A stretch of DNA of 64,000 bases. Origin: Cylindrotheca closterium (Eukaryota > Bacillariophyta > Bacillariophyceae > Bacillariales > Bacillariaceae). Positions 32,468 through 42,296 of the stretch are shown here, piece by piece. The stretch lies in the NCBI GenBank assembly GCA_933822405.4, contig CAKOGP040000047.1:16001-80000 (forward strand). Reading direction: 5' to 3'. The translations under genes and the position numbers were made by a program. A model generated the notes under the pieces. That model ran no database searches and was not told where the DNA came from. It was given only the letters and a program-made list of their open reading frames with translations. The first letter of the stretch is position 1. Each line of letters starts with the position of its first letter.

Positions 32468-32880
32468 GATTATCGTTGCATTGAAATTAATACCATGTAA
32501 TTCTGTACCGAAGAATTGACAATTTTCAAGATCACTCCATTTAAGCTTTGTGTTACTAAATCGACAATTATTAAAAGTATGATCATCAAATTCTACTCTT
32601 GAAATATCACAATCTACTATTTCACAATTTTGAAAAGTATATTTCCAAAACTTACATTTCCGTAATAGGCTATTATGAGAATTACAATTTTTAAAAAAAC
32701 AATCATGAAAATGATCACCCAAAAATTCTGTTTCTCCAAATTTAAAATTAGAGATAGTTACTTGATCAAGAATAGCTACAGAAAGTACACAGCCAAAAAT
32801 ACTTTCGTTTAAAACCTGTTGATTTTTAAAGGTTTAACGTTTTGATATTTTTCGATAAGGCTCATTAATTTAATCTGCAT
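32462..32880 (-). pseudogene. Pentapeptide-repeat protein, frameshifted; possible immunity gene
   Basis: Repeating five-residue pattern of a right-handed beta-helix (CEIVDCDISRVEF, FNNCRFSNTKL, WSDLENCQFFG). The frame from 32722 is open; its upstream part starts at the ATG at 32880, behind AGGAG, and is out of frame because of one missing A in the A-run near 32838. The 3' end is truncated where Rep sequence begins at 32467. Pentapeptide proteins are rare in plastids; some serve as immunity or DNA-mimic proteins in bacteria. It lies 21 bases downstream of a toxin-like pseudogene, the position of an immunity gene. Confidence 0.6.
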
Positions 32881-32901
32881 TTATTCAACTCCTAATTCAC
32901 A

Positions 32902-33663
32902 TTAATTTTTTGTTTCTTCATTTAAAAAGACAATATGTTTTGAATGTCCGATTGAATTTATTAGATTTTCTTTGTACTCTAACTCTACCCTTTCATTATT
33001 CATTAGGACTTAATTCCCTTAGATCTACAAGATGTAAAGGAGTTTTTCCAAGACTTCCATGCATGACCTTTGTTTTACTATCTTTTTACCCATCCTTTTT
33101 GTTGTTTATTCCCTTTGCCCCAATTTATTGGAATTTTAACGTCAGCTACATCATAAGGACCAAGTAAAAATCTGCATCAACCTCATTTGATTCAGGCCGA
33201 ACCGCATTATTTATATACCCTTGTCCTTCACCTTCTAAAATACCTAATGCTTCATCTATAGACCCGCCATACCATTTTTCTTCTCCATGCACAATTCTTT
33301 AAACTGTTTCTCCGAACACTTCACATTTGGATTTTTTGTTAACAAAAACTTTTGGCATTCTTCGTTAATATCAATAAACGATTCCGTTCGCCCTCTTCTC
33401 CGACCTACTGATTCAGTATTAAATCGTTGAGAAGAAAATTTGTCTACTTTTGGTTTTCCAAAAAGCAAATTATGAGCTGATTCAATATGTGGAGATCGTA
33501 CTACCGGTTCAACTGGCTGAAAACAAACAGTTTGGTATTTCAACATATATAGCAGACTAAGGAGAAATGCAACATCACTCAATCGACTACCAGCTCTGAC
33601 ATTTTTTATTAATGATTCAGAGTGATATGAAACATAATGTACAGACTCTTCGACCTTATTCAT
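32902..33663 (-). pseudogene. Polymorphic-toxin-like gene, broken by frameshifts
   Basis: The 135-codon frame from 33663 to 33256 has a hydrophobic segment (DVAFLLSLLYMLKY) and a polar domain. Coding resemblance continues downstream in other frames to 32902, with phrases such as IDEALGILEGEGQGY, RPESNEVD, VADVKIPINWG and HIVFLNEETKN that are typical of C-terminal nuclease domains of bacterial polymorphic toxins. At least two or three frame changes separate them. Exact toxin family not identified. Followed by the pentapeptide gene. Confidence 0.45.
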
Positions 33664-33711
33664 ATATATTTTAGAACGACCATACTAATAATTTGAATGG
33701 TCTGAAGTGAA

Positions 33712-33993
33712 GGGGTTTTTGCAGGTCGTCGTATTAAATTTAGAATTAGGCGTGGTATAAAAATTATTGTTATTTCTAATTCACCACCAGTTTTAAAATC
33801 TCTAAATAATGATAGGTGGCAAATAAAAGCTATTTTTAAATCAGTCGATCGAAAAGATCTGATAGTTCAACAAGCTAAAGTTTCAAGTAAAATAATCTTT
33901 GTCGTTCGATCATTTTGTACTTGGCAGAATTTAACGGAAACTGTTATACCTACAAATATACCAGACTCAAAGTCTGGACAATTTTGTTATTAG
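33712..33993 (+). pseudogene. C-terminal fragment of a third Rep lineage
   Basis: One frame reads GVFAGRRIKFRIRRG, then KIIVISNSPPVLKSLNNDRW and QIKAIFK, ending in TAG near 33991. The Walker C pattern IVISN-PP with the downstream L-x-x-DRW is the standard SF3 end of CRESS Reps and differs from the FTNE form of all other copies here. The N-terminal two thirds are absent. Confidence 0.6.
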
Positions 33994-34182
33994 AAATGTT
34001 TTCGAATAATTATAAAAATATGGAGGAAAACAAAAAAAAATTAAAACTATTAAGTGATGATAATAATTATATTCCAGGTATTATGAAAAGTTGGGCCCCT
34101 GAACAAACAGTATAATTATCCAGGCTTCCGCAATATGTTAAACGGCAAGCCCAAAAATTTACATATAATATTAAAATGAAGA

Positions 34183-34611
34183 ATGATTGTATTAACTATA
34201 TTATTATACAGAATATTTTTTCATTTGACTATAAAAATTATTAACAAAAAATCAGTTGCAATTATGATAAAGAAACGTGAAATTGATAAATTTCCTTATG
34301 TCGTTAGTGAAAGATTAAGTGAAAATGAAGCAAAAGACAATATATCTAAAGCGGGAAAAGGTTTATTAAAAATAATAAAAATTTATGGTCCAACAGTTTT
34401 AAGGATTGCACTTGTGGTGTATTTACTTCCTGAATCTTTATTATTAGGTGGAACGCCTAGTTCTCCACCTTCAACAAATCTAACTCCTGGAAGTCAAGTG
34501 GCTCCAGCTTCTCAACCGACAACTGTAAACTTGTTACCAGCAGGAAAAGAACTTTTGGGAATTGGAACTTATTTAATAGTGGTATTAGCAAAAGCAGCTG
34601 GAAAACTCTAA
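34183..34611 (+). CDS. Small membrane protein (142 aa), unknown
   Basis: Hydrophobic N-terminus (IVLTILLYRIFFHLTIKII), a charged helix, a second membrane-like segment (PTVLRIALVVYLLPESLLLG), a Pro/Ser/Thr-rich linker (about residues 96-118), and a third hydrophobic segment at the C-terminus. Two possible starts: the ATG at 34183 or the ATG at 34264 (MIKKRE). No recognised family. Convergent with the truncated immunity gene. Confidence 0.45.
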   Translation: MIVLTILLYRIFFHLTIKIINKKSVAIMIKKREIDKFPYVVSERLSENEAKDNISKAGKGLLKIIKIYGPTVLRIALVVYLLPESLLLGGTPSSPPSTNLTPGSQVAPASQPTTVNLLPAGKELLGIGTYLIVVLAKAAGKL

Positions 34612-34613
34612 TT

Positions 34614-34898
34614 TCAATGAGGAAAAAGGTTGAAAGTGTTAAAAAAAATCCGACGATAGCCGAAGGGTCCCGCTAAATTATAGCTTGTAAAATAAGCATA
34701 TAAAAATAAAACGCTGAAAAGCCAACAGACGGGTGGCTGGCAAAGGTTTAATCTCCACATGTAGCAAAATTGGTCATGAAACTCTTCAATACTTATAATA
34801 CCATTTTTTAACCCTTTCATCAACTCGATATAATCAAAACGATTGGACCAAAAATTGAAGTCTTCTAACAATAACATATTTTCTTCTAAATTATTCAT
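34614..34898 (-). pseudogene. Colicin-D-type immunity gene, copy 2 (truncated)
   Basis: The first 51 codons match the intact immunity protein at 14401 almost residue for residue, through FHDQFCYMWRL. At about 34743 the similarity stops and an unrelated hydrophobic tail follows, so the C-terminal half including the acidic DPDPLL-type region is lost. A recombination junction. Confidence 0.7.
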
Positions 34899-34930
34899 TA
34901 TAAAGCTGCTCTATCTCGCACATTTATAGC

Positions 34931-35197
34931 TTAATCTTTCGCTAATTTCCAACCACTAACGAAGTTACCTGTAGTGTCTAATATTACGTTCAAACTAGTT
35001 TCTTCATTGAAATACATAGTTACCTCTTGAGGTTTAAACGTGCCATTTATTAATTTTGTATTAAGATTTTTCATATGATCTACAATCTTGTCTCTAAACA
35101 GTAAACCATTTTCTTTACTATAATTTCCCAGCACGTCGAAGTCGGAAGCATGCTTAAACTTACGCTGAAACTGTTTAGGATCAATCCTACAACCCAA
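34931..35197 (-). pseudogene. Colicin-D-type toxin domain, copy 2 (nonsense mutation)
   Basis: Close homologue of the domain at 14102: QRKFKHA, GNYSKEN and NFVSGWKLA are all present. A CAA codon near the C-terminus has become TAA (34931), removing the last 11 or so residues, which are still readable down to the overlap with the immunity start at 34898. Begins with the same TTG context GAGTTGGGTTGTAG as copy 1, but here the frame stays open about 22 codons further upstream (GPNDIIEYIKYIREL), showing that the domain was once part of a longer protein. Confidence 0.7.
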
Positions 35198-35470
35198 CTC
35201 CCTAATATATTTAATATATTCAATTATATCATTCGGACCCCTACTATATTATTGTTATTTAAATTTTCTTGTAAAACGGTACTAGAACCTGTAACTGATC
35301 TTGAAACAATACCATAATTAAGACAAATTTGACGCCGAGGTATATTAGTGTATTAGCATTACCAAACCCATAACCATAAACAAACTATGCCTCTATCGGT
35401 TTAATGGAGCTATTTCTGGAGTCAATTCATCACCATATGAAAAAGGATAACCTAAAACCATCGCAACCTC
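35198..35470 (-). pseudogene. Relic of the upstream part of the toxin gene
   Basis: Upstream of toxin copy 2, protein-like text continues in a shifted frame (QICLNYGIVSRSVTG) and, further up, VYGYGFGNANT, with stops between. This fits a linker or repeat region of a larger polymorphic toxin that has decayed. No boundary can be fixed. The rest to 35535 is AT-rich without visible features. Confidence 0.35.
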
Positions 35471-35588
35471 TTTTATTAAAATTTAAAAAATAAACATTGA
35501 CAATTCTACATAATAAGAATTATCACTGTAACTGATTAATGATTTGAGCAGTCTGTTAATCGGGTCACTAAGTAATGCTCAAAGGGTT

Positions 35589-35631
35589 CTCTAAAATGAT
35601 GATCGTATAAATCAATATACGCTAGCTCATT
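35589..35631. repeat. 43-bp direct repeat, left copy
   Basis: Identical by eye to 37670-37712 (begins CTCTAAAATGATGATCG). It lies in the old C-terminal coding frame of rep F. Spacing between copies is 2081 bases. Confidence 0.85.
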
Positions 35632-36470
35632 ATTACTGTGACATATTGTGAATGACTCCCAACGAGGGATAAATAGTCACAAAACTTGCTTATATCTTCA
35701 TTAGTAAATATCAGCACAATCGACGGTTTTAAAAAAGCCCGATTAAAGTTTCCATACATTATATCGACTATAAAAGAATTCTTTAATTCTTCAATCACCT
35801 CAAAAAGATCATTTAATCTTGTATCATCACCTCGTGTTCTTGTAAAATCGAACATATAAACGTCAACATTTTTTCTTTTAGATAATTTTATAACGGCTGA
35901 CCTTACTCGATTAGGTCTATCAATCGGCAATTTCTCAATTCCTATACCTAAAGTTTTTTCATTTGCAGCCAAATATCGAATAAAAGTAGATTTATCTTGA
36001 CCCCCTACCATATCCTCTATCCACACCACTTTTCTGTTTCGAAAATAATTCTGGTACCGACCAGTAATCAGACCCAGTAACTGACTTTGCCATTTTTTTA
36101 ATTCCAGCTTCATCTCTTCTTTTTCCGACAAATAATCTGCTAAACCCGCATACCACGGACCCGCAATACGAGTATCCAATTTTTCACAGTAACTCGAACT
36201 ATCGTAAGCGAGTTCAACTTGAAGAGTCAAGTTTTCCGTTGAAAATATTTCACTGAATATCTTTAGCAAAGCTTTTTTACTTTTCCGACTTAATAATTTT
36301 AAACGACCTTGGTAATGCCTACGATTCGTAGTTTCACCAACCTCGAGCTGAAAAACAGCTTCAGATGCAATATTATTCAGTTTATCCTGAACAGATTTAG
36401 GTGATGGTAATTTGTCGTCTTTATCAGCATTCCAGGTAAAGACCCAACGCTTCTGCAAACTATGTATCAT
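35622..36470 (-). CDS. CRESS-type Rep, type 2, copy F (C-terminus shifted)
   Basis: 282 aa from the ATG at 36470 (MIHSLQKRWVFTWNADK); the open frame extends further up but copy C starts at the same place. Motif I FTWN, motif II RHYQG, motif III YCEKLDTRIAGPW with the catalytic Tyr, Walker A GGQDKST (note Q-D in place of the usual small residues), Walker B VYMFDFTRT, Walker C LIFTNED. Near 35662 about four bases are missing relative to the fragment at 37617-37806, so the last residues are out of frame; the original frame runs on to 35536. The catalytic core is complete, so activity cannot be excluded. Confidence 0.8.
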   Translation of the reverse strand: MIHSLQKRWVFTWNADKDDKLPSPKSVQDKLNNIASEAVFQLEVGETTNRRHYQGRLKLLSRKSKKALLKIFSEIFSTENLTLQVELAYDSSSYCEKLDTRIAGPWYAGLADYLSEKEEMKLELKKWQSQLLGLITGRYQNYFRNRKVVWIEDMVGGQDKSTFIRYLAANEKTLGIGIEKLPIDRPNRVRSAVIKLSKRKNVDVYMFDFTRTRGDDTRLNDLFEVIEELKNSFIVDIMYGNFNRAFLKPSIVLIFTNEDISKFCDYLSLVGSHSQYVTVIMS

Positions 36471-36574
36471 TGTAAGTTTTCTTAATCTTAAACAATAGAG
36501 AAATCTGCTGAAATCTGAATAGATTTCAACAGATCTAAAAATCCTGACAGATTTTAACAAATTCAAAAAATTTA

Positions 36575-36617
36575 ATAGGTTAGTAGTAGCCTTCGGCTAG
36601 TAAATCCACTAACCTAT
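36575..36617. other. Origin-like cruciform upstream of rep F
   Basis: Perfect 10-bp arms ATAGGTTAGT and ACTAACCTAT enclose the apical palindrome AGCCTTCGGCT (36588-36598). About 105 bases upstream of rep F. Almost identical to 14826-14868 beside rep C. Inferred rolling-circle origin of type-2 replicons. Confidence 0.65.
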
Positions 36618-36701
36618 TCTCTCCTATACATTATATAGAAAGTCTGGGAGTTTTGGGAGTTTTTTAACTCATAAGCTTCTATGACGTGCTATAATAGCTT
36701 C

Positions 36702-36740
36702 AAAAAGCTCCCAAGTGCTAAAAAAACTGGGAGTTTTTTT
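36702..36740 (-). terminator. Hairpin 3' of the 287-aa ORF
   Basis: CTCCCA and TGGGAG pair with flanking A- and T-runs, directly downstream of the 287-aa ORF on the minus strand. The related string GGGAGTTTT recurs at 36643-36662. Confidence 0.55.
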
Positions 36741-36756
36741 TTTTTAAACTCAAAAA

Positions 36757-37620
36757 TTAATCAGAGAAAAAATTTTTTATCACAAAATTAAATACTGCTT
36801 TACGAGCAGGTATTTGCTTCCGCTCAGATTCAATTAAAATTTGCCATAAAATTTCTAAATAAGTCTTATAACTGATCCTACCAGTAACACACAAATATTG
36901 TAAATAACGTAACAAATTAATCGCAAAGCCAGGATATTTTACTAAAAGCCCCGTTATAAACAGCACAATACAGGTAAAAAAACCATTTTTTTTCGGATCT
37001 GCCTCAGACAATTTATCATAACGTGTAAGAAGAACCATCCACTCATCGATAGCTTCCTTAAAATCACCGTTATACAACATAAGCTGCAACTCAGTCGTAA
37101 CTGACATACAAACAATACCAATTGGTAAGCCCAATCGCATACGCCTTAAACTAGCTAATATAATTCTATCTTCTTCTGTTAAATTAACCAACCCATAAGA
37201 AATATAAGTAGCCCACCAATCATAGCTAGCTATTCCTCGCATAACACCTAACGTAGCTACAACACCAGATGATACTGCTATTTGCACAGCCCTTTTATAA
37301 ACCCCTGGAACCACTTTACGTATAAAGCAAGTTACCCCCTTAGCTTGACCACCTCTCAAATTATTAGAAATAATTTTAGAGTCAGTAGAGCCAGTACTTT
37401 TTCTATCATTAGCCTGTTTCTTTTGTAAAGTAATTTGTTCTGCAGTTTCAAGAGTAGTCAAAACAAGTGAAAAAACTAGTCTGTAAGTTAAGAACATAAC
37501 TAAAACACCAACATAGAATCTCAAAATATCACTTTTGACCATAAAATAATTAATAATTTTTATAAACTCATCTACAAAATATTGACAATTTGTATTAAAA
37601 TTGTCAGCATCTCTCGTCAA
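36757..37620 (-). CDS. Membrane protein of the mobile element (287 aa), unknown
   Basis: Open frame between the origin of rep F and a duplicated rep C-terminus. It begins with TTG at 37620, overlapping the TGA of the rep fragment; the first ATG is at 37542 (MVKSDILRFYVGVL). Membrane segments at about residues 34-55, 112-128, 163-180 and 212-232; a basic central region (FIRKVVPGVYKRA). The Rep-overlapping start suggests that in the original circle this gene was coupled to the end of rep. No recognised family. Confidence 0.6.
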   Translation of the reverse strand: MTRDADNFNTNCQYFVDEFIKIINYFMVKSDILRFYVGVLVMFLTYRLVFSLVLTTLETAEQITLQKKQANDRKSTGSTDSKIISNNLRGGQAKGVTCFIRKVVPGVYKRAVQIAVSSGVVATLGVMRGIASYDWWATYISYGLVNLTEEDRIILASLRRMRLGLPIGIVCMSVTTELQLMLYNGDFKEAIDEWMVLLTRYDKLSEADPKKNGFFTCIVLFITGLLVKYPGFAINLLRYLQYLCVTGRISYKTYLEILWQILIESERKQIPARKAVFNFVIKNFFSD

Positions 37621-37806
37621 CCATTTGAGCAGTTCTTTAATTTAGTCTTTAGGTACTCCTCAAATGGTACTCTAAAATGATGATCGTATAAATCAATATA
37701 CGCTAGCTCATTGTTTGCATTATATATAGCAAATGCTTCCCAATGATCCAAAGATAAATAATTTGAAAATTTGGTAGTATCTCTATTTGTAAGCATAGTT
37801 AAATTA
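37617..37806 (-). pseudogene. Duplicated C-terminus of type-2 Rep
   Basis: Encodes LTNRDTTKFSNYLSL, then DHWEAFAIYNANNELAYIDL and the rest of the type-2 Rep C-terminus to TGA at 37617. It is the unshifted version of the end of rep F and contains the second 43-bp repeat. Begins right at the Walker C (TN) region, so only the tail is present. Confidence 0.75.
37670..37712. repeat. 43-bp direct repeat, right copy
   Basis: Same 43 bases as 35589-35631, in the same orientation, inside the duplicated Rep C-terminus. Confidence 0.85.
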
Positions 37807-37894
37807 CGAGACTTGTCTGAGTCTATTTTTTAATCGTATAGTGATGAATACTTTATTAATAATAATATTAATTATATTATTATTAAATATATTT

Positions 37895-38023
37895 TTATTC
37901 ACCTTGTACTTTTAACAAAGCAAATCCTAAAGAAAGTCCAAATAAAGTCATTAAAAAGCAAATAACTGTAGTACTTACAATTTCTGGACTTGCATAGGGA
38001 AAGATTTGTCGAATTAATTCCAT
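37895..38023 (-). CDS. petM: Cytochrome b6f subunit VII (PetM)
   Basis: 42 aa, MELIRQIFPYASPEIVSTTV..., single membrane span and the end GFALLKVQGE shared by PetM. Plastid-encoded petM is a red-lineage feature. First core gene right of island II. Confidence 0.85.
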   Translation of the reverse strand: MELIRQIFPYASPEIVSTTVICFLMTLFGLSLGFALLKVQGE

Positions 38024-38062
38024 AAGACTTTGAATTTTAAAAATTATAAAAAGTTTAAATAG

Positions 38063-38152
38063 TTAGAAACCATTTCGAGCCCAAACTGTTAACGCTAATG
38101 AAAACGTAAACATTGTCATTAAACCGGCCCAACCTAAACTGATGATATCCAT
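38063..38152 (-). CDS. petN: Cytochrome b6f subunit VIII (PetN)
   Basis: 29 aa: [20 protein letters not shown] then LTVWARNGF. Single span, near-invariant family. Confidence 0.97.
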   Translation of the reverse strand: MDIISLGWAGLMTMFTFSLALTVWARNGF

Positions 38153-38225
38153 ATATATATATTTAAATTATGTAAATTTTATAATTTAAAAGGTATAAAT
38201 TACCTTTTAAATCACTTTATTAGTA

Positions 38226-38429
38226 TTATACAATACCATTTGCCCAATCTACATCAACATTTTCAATAATTAATGATGAATTATAGATTTGTAAAATAAT
38301 CAATAAAAATACTAAAAACGCAACCATTACTACACCCATAATTGGAGTAGTCCCCCAACCTGGTGCAACTTTACCATATTCAGCATTTAATGGGCGTAAA
38401 ATTTCACCTAATCTTGTTCGTAATGCCAT
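38226..38429 (-). CDS. psbH: Photosystem II phosphoprotein-type subunit H
   Basis: 67 aa with [21 protein letters not shown] and one span. As in other red-lineage plastids it lacks the extended phosphorylated N-terminus of plants. Divergent from psbN in the conserved psbB-T-N-H cluster. Confidence 0.97.
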   Translation of the reverse strand: MALRTRLGEILRPLNAEYGKVAPGWGTTPIMGVVMVAFLVFLLIILQIYNSSLIIENVDVDWANGIV

Positions 38430-38512
38430 AAAAATATTTTATATTTTTAATAAATGAATTTTTATAAGAAATGCTATATAATATCATATTGTTAATAATA
38501 ATATTATATCGC

Positions 38513-38644
38513 ATGGAAACAGCAACTATTATTGTAATTTTTGTATCAAGTTTACTTTTAGGGATTACTGCATATTCAATTTATACAGCTTTTGGACCAA
38601 CATCTAAAAATTTGCGCGATCCATTTGAAGAACATGAAGATTAA
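38513..38644 (+). CDS. psbN: PSII assembly factor PsbN
   Basis: 43 aa, [20 protein letters not shown]..., ending [10 protein letters not shown]. Encoded opposite to psbH and psbT, the conserved arrangement. Confidence 0.97.
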   Translation: METATIIVIFVSSLLLGITAYSIYTAFGPTSKNLRDPFEEHED

Positions 38645-38668
38645 AAAATAAAACTAATTTATTTGGTT

Positions 38669-38767
38669 TTATTTTCTAATAATACGTGGTGTTTCTCTAA
38701 AAAATACAGCAAAAAAGATTACCATTAAAGTACCAATAAGTAAAAATGTATAAACTAACGCTTCCAT
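38669..38767 (-). CDS. psbT: Photosystem II subunit T
   Basis: 32 aa, [20 protein letters not shown]..., ending [10 protein letters not shown]. 48 bases downstream of psbB. Confidence 0.97.
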   Translation of the reverse strand: MEALVYTFLLIGTLMVIFFAVFFRETPRIIRK

Positions 38768-38815
38768 TATCTGATCCTATTTAAATATAAATAAATTTAA
38801 AAACCTGGCTATATT

Positions 38816-40345
38816 TTACACAGCACCTTGTTTTTTTGTTGATTTGTCACCAAGTTTTTGGAATGCACCAAATTCTACTTGTTCTGTAACTTCTGCTCCA
38901 ATACCTGTGAATACATCACGGAAAATTGTTCGACCACCATGCCATAAATGTCCAAAGAAGAATAATAATGCAAAATTAGCATGACCAAAAGTATACCAAC
39001 CACGTGGACTACTTCTGAATACGCCATCAGATTCTAAACTTGTTCTATCAAATTCAAAAACTTCTCCTAGTTGTGCTTTACGAGCAAATTTCTTAACTGT
39101 TGGTGCGTCTTTAAATGTTTGACCATTTAATTTACCACCATAAAAATCGACAGTGACACCCACTTGCTCAATACTATATTTAGATTCGGCACGACGGAAC
39201 GGAATATCAGCACGGATAATACCATCTTTATCGACTAAAATAACTGGGAATGTTTCAAAGAATGCGGGCATACGACGTACTGTTAATTCCCGACCTTCTT
39301 TATCACGGAAAATTGGATGACCTAACCAAGCTTCAGCAATACCATCTCCTTTATCCATTGGTCCAGCACGGAATAAACCGCCCTTTGCCGGATTATTTCC
39401 AATATAGTCATAAAATGCTAATTTATCTGGAATTCGTGACCAGGCTTGGCTCTCAGATAACCCTTCACTTACAGAGACTTCAACTTGTCGTTCAATTTCT
39501 TGTTGAAAGTATCCACTATCCCATTGATAACGAGTTGGACCAAATAACTCAATTGGTGTTGCTGCAGCACCATACCACATTGTCCCAGAAGTTACAAAAG
39601 CAGCAAAGAAAACTGCTGCAATACTACTCGATAATACTGTTTCAATATTACCCATTCTTAAACCACGATATAATCGTTGTGGAGGACGTACAGTTAAATG
39701 AAAAATACCAGCAAAGATTCCAAAAATACCTGCAGCAATATGATGTGCCGCAATACCACCAGGATTAAATGGATTAAAACCGTCAGCACCCCAAGCCGGT
39801 GCAACTGGTTGAACTTTACCAGTAATACCATAGGCATCTGAAACCCAAATACCTGGTCCAAATAAACCAGTTACGTGAAATGCTCCAAAACCAAAACATG
39901 CTAAACCTGATAAAAATAAATGAATACCAAAAATTTTTGGTAAATCTAAAGCAGGTTCTCCCGTTCTTGGATCACGAAATAGTTCTAAATCCCAATATAC
40001 CCAATGCCAAATTGCAGCTAAGAAACATAAACCCGATAAAACAATGTGTGATAATGCAACACCTTCAAAACTCCAGATACCTGGATTTGAAACACTTTCT
40101 CCAGTAATACTCCAACCCCCCCAAGAATCTGTAATACCTAAACGAGTCATAAATGGCATAACAAACATTCCTTGACGCCACATTGGATTTAAAACAGGGT
40201 CAGACGGGTCAAAAACAGCTAACTCATATAATGCCATTGATCCAGCCCAACCAGCAACTAAAGCTGTATGCATTAAATGTACTGCAATTAATCTTCCAGG
40301 ATCATTTAAAACGACAGTGTGAACACGATACCATGGTAATGCCAT
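38816..40345 (-). CDS. psbB: Photosystem II CP47 antenna protein
   Basis: 509 aa, starts [20 protein letters not shown]; six membrane spans with chlorophyll-binding histidines and the large lumenal loop before the last span ([17 protein letters not shown]). Core antenna of PSII. Intact. The 244-base spacer to rps14 has no ORF. Confidence 0.99.
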   Translation of the reverse strand: MALPWYRVHTVVLNDPGRLIAVHLMHTALVAGWAGSMALYELAVFDPSDPVLNPMWRQGMFVMPFMTRLGITDSWGGWSITGESVSNPGIWSFEGVALSHIVLSGLCFLAAIWHWVYWDLELFRDPRTGEPALDLPKIFGIHLFLSGLACFGFGAFHVTGLFGPGIWVSDAYGITGKVQPVAPAWGADGFNPFNPGGIAAHHIAAGIFGIFAGIFHLTVRPPQRLYRGLRMGNIETVLSSSIAAVFFAAFVTSGTMWYGAAATPIELFGPTRYQWDSGYFQQEIERQVEVSVSEGLSESQAWSRIPDKLAFYDYIGNNPAKGGLFRAGPMDKGDGIAEAWLGHPIFRDKEGRELTVRRMPAFFETFPVILVDKDGIIRADIPFRRAESKYSIEQVGVTVDFYGGKLNGQTFKDAPTVKKFARKAQLGEVFEFDRTSLESDGVFRSSPRGWYTFGHANFALLFFFGHLWHGGRTIFRDVFTGIGAEVTEQVEFGAFQKLGDKSTKKQGAV

Positions 40346-40589
40346 AGTAATACATTCCTCAATATAAATAATGGGTTTTGACTTTCTTACAACTAAACTA
40401 AAGAAAAGTTAGCTATTATATTATATTATTATAAGCAAAGATCAAGAAAATTACTTAAATTTAATAATTGATAAATGTTTTAGAAAATTCGACTTGTTTA
40501 AATCTTTAAAATAGAGTAAAGTAATAACAACTAAATATAATTATTAACTTTCTATATCATTTTACAAAATTCATTATCTTAAATTTTTT

Positions 40590-40892
40590 ATGGCAAAAAA
40601 AAGTATGGTTGAGCGAGAAAGAAAACGTATTCGCTTAGAGAAAAAGTATGCTACAAAACGAACAACATTATTAAAAAGTTATCAAAAGGAACAAGATTTT
40701 ACTAAAAAATTGAAATTACATTCAAAAATTCAAAAGCTTCCTCGTAATAGTTCCAAAACACGCATACGTAATCGATGTTGGAAAACAGGCCGGCCTCGTG
40801 GCGTATTTCGAGATTTTGGAACCTCACGTCATATTTTTCGAGAAATGGCTCATCAATGTTTATTACCCGGTGTTACTAAATCAAGTTGGTAA
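40590..40892 (+). CDS. rps14: 30S ribosomal protein S14
   Basis: 100 aa with the family C-terminal block [20 protein letters not shown] and ending SW. Long-form (zinc-free) S14. Confidence 0.97.
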   Translation: MAKKSMVERERKRIRLEKKYATKRTTLLKSYQKEQDFTKKLKLHSKIQKLPRNSSKTRIRNRCWKTGRPRGVFRDFGTSRHIFREMAHQCLLPGVTKSSW

Positions 40893-41036
40893 TTAAAAAT
40901 TCAGTCTTGATTAAAATTAAAAATTTTTGATAATTTAGTTTATAATTATAAACATAAATCTTAGAGAACTCTTTTTCATACTATATTAAATTTTTTAGAA
41001 CTACAATATTTTAAACATAGAATTCAGAAAGGTCAT

Positions 41037-41129
41037 ATGATTTTAGATTCACAAGTTTATACCGCATTATGTATTGCATTATTAGCAGCAATTTTATCTA
41101 TTCAATTAGGGATAACATTATATAAATAA
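41037..41129 (+). CDS. psaM: Photosystem I subunit XII (PsaM)
   Basis: 30 aa, MILDSQVYTALCIALLAAIL..., single span. AAAGG sits five bases before the ATG. Confidence 0.93.
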   Translation: MILDSQVYTALCIALLAAILSIQLGITLYK

Positions 41130-41196
41130 AACTTTTATTGAAAACAATTTTTTAATAATTAAAGAAATTTTATATTTTAATAATCATTTTAAAACT

Positions 41197-42258
41197 ATGG
41201 TAACAAACAATTTAAAAAAATTTAATACTCCAGTTTTTCCATTTACAGCAATTGTCGGCCAAGAAGAAATGAAACTTGCTTTGCAATTAAATGTTATTGA
41301 TCCTAAAATTGGTGGGGTTATGATTATGGGTGATCGAGGTACTGGAAAATCAACTACAATTCGAGCAATTGCTGATTTACTTCCAGAAATTGAAATTGTA
41401 AAAGATGATCCGTTTAATTCCCATAAATCAGATTTGGAGTTAATGGGAAATGAAGTAAAAATGGCAATTCAAAACAATGAAAATTTAGAAACAGAATTGA
41501 TTAAAATTCCAATGGTAGACTTACCATTAGGAGCTACAGAAGATCGGGTTTGTGGAACGATTGATATTGAAAAAGCATTAACTGAAGGTATAAAAGCATT
41601 TGAACCTGGTTTATTAGCTAAAGCAAATCGTGGGTTACTTTACGTTGATGAAGTAAATTTACTAGATGATCATTTGGTTGATATTTTATTAGATTCTGCA
41701 GCTTCCGGTTGGAATACAGTTGAACGTGAAGGTATTTCAATCCGTCACCCTGCTCGGTTTGTATTGGTTGGTTCAGGAAATCCTGAAGAAGGTGAATTAC
41801 GGCCACAATTACTAGATCGATTTGGCATGCACGCAGAAATTCGTACAGTTAAAGACCCAGTTTTACGTGTTAAAGTTGTTGAAGAACGAACATCATTTGA
41901 CCAAACCCCAATGGTTTGGATTGAAAACTATGAAACAGAACAACAAAATTTACGTGATAAGATTATTGCAGCTCAAAAGTTATTACCAAAAGTTGAAATG
42001 GATTATAACCTACGAATTAAAATTTCAGAAGTTTGTAGTCAATTAGATGTGGATGGCTTACGTGGTGATATAGTAACTAATCGAGCTGCTAAAGCACATG
42101 CAGCTTATAATAAACGTGATAAAGTAACTGTGGCAGATATTCAAGCAATTATTACTTTATGCTTGCGACATCGTTTACGTAAAGACCCATTAGAATCAAT
42201 TGATTCCGGTGATAAAGTAGGTAAAGTTTTTGATGAAGTGTTCGAAATGGAGAAATAA
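41197..42258 (+). CDS. chlI: Magnesium chelatase subunit ChlI
   Basis: AAA+ motor of Mg-chelatase, which inserts Mg into protoporphyrin IX for chlorophyll. 353 aa: Walker [11 protein letters not shown] near residue 48, conserved [17 protein letters not shown], Walker [15 protein letters not shown], sensor [19 protein letters not shown]. Intact. Confidence 0.98.
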   Translation: MVTNNLKKFNTPVFPFTAIVGQEEMKLALQLNVIDPKIGGVMIMGDRGTGKSTTIRAIADLLPEIEIVKDDPFNSHKSDLELMGNEVKMAIQNNENLETELIKIPMVDLPLGATEDRVCGTIDIEKALTEGIKAFEPGLLAKANRGLLYVDEVNLLDDHLVDILLDSAASGWNTVEREGISIRHPARFVLVGSGNPEEGELRPQLLDRFGMHAEIRTVKDPVLRVKVVEERTSFDQTPMVWIENYETEQQNLRDKIIAAQKLLPKVEMDYNLRIKISEVCSQLDVDGLRGDIVTNRAAKAHAAYNKRDKVTVADIQAIITLCLRHRLRKDPLESIDSGDKVGKVFDEVFEMEK

Positions 42259-42296
42259 ATAGTTAAAATAAAATTTATTAACTAAAAAAAAAATCT

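Noticed and set aside
33915..34115. 66-codon frame
   Set aside because: Starts with TTG inside the third-lineage Rep fragment in another frame and has no recognisable feature.
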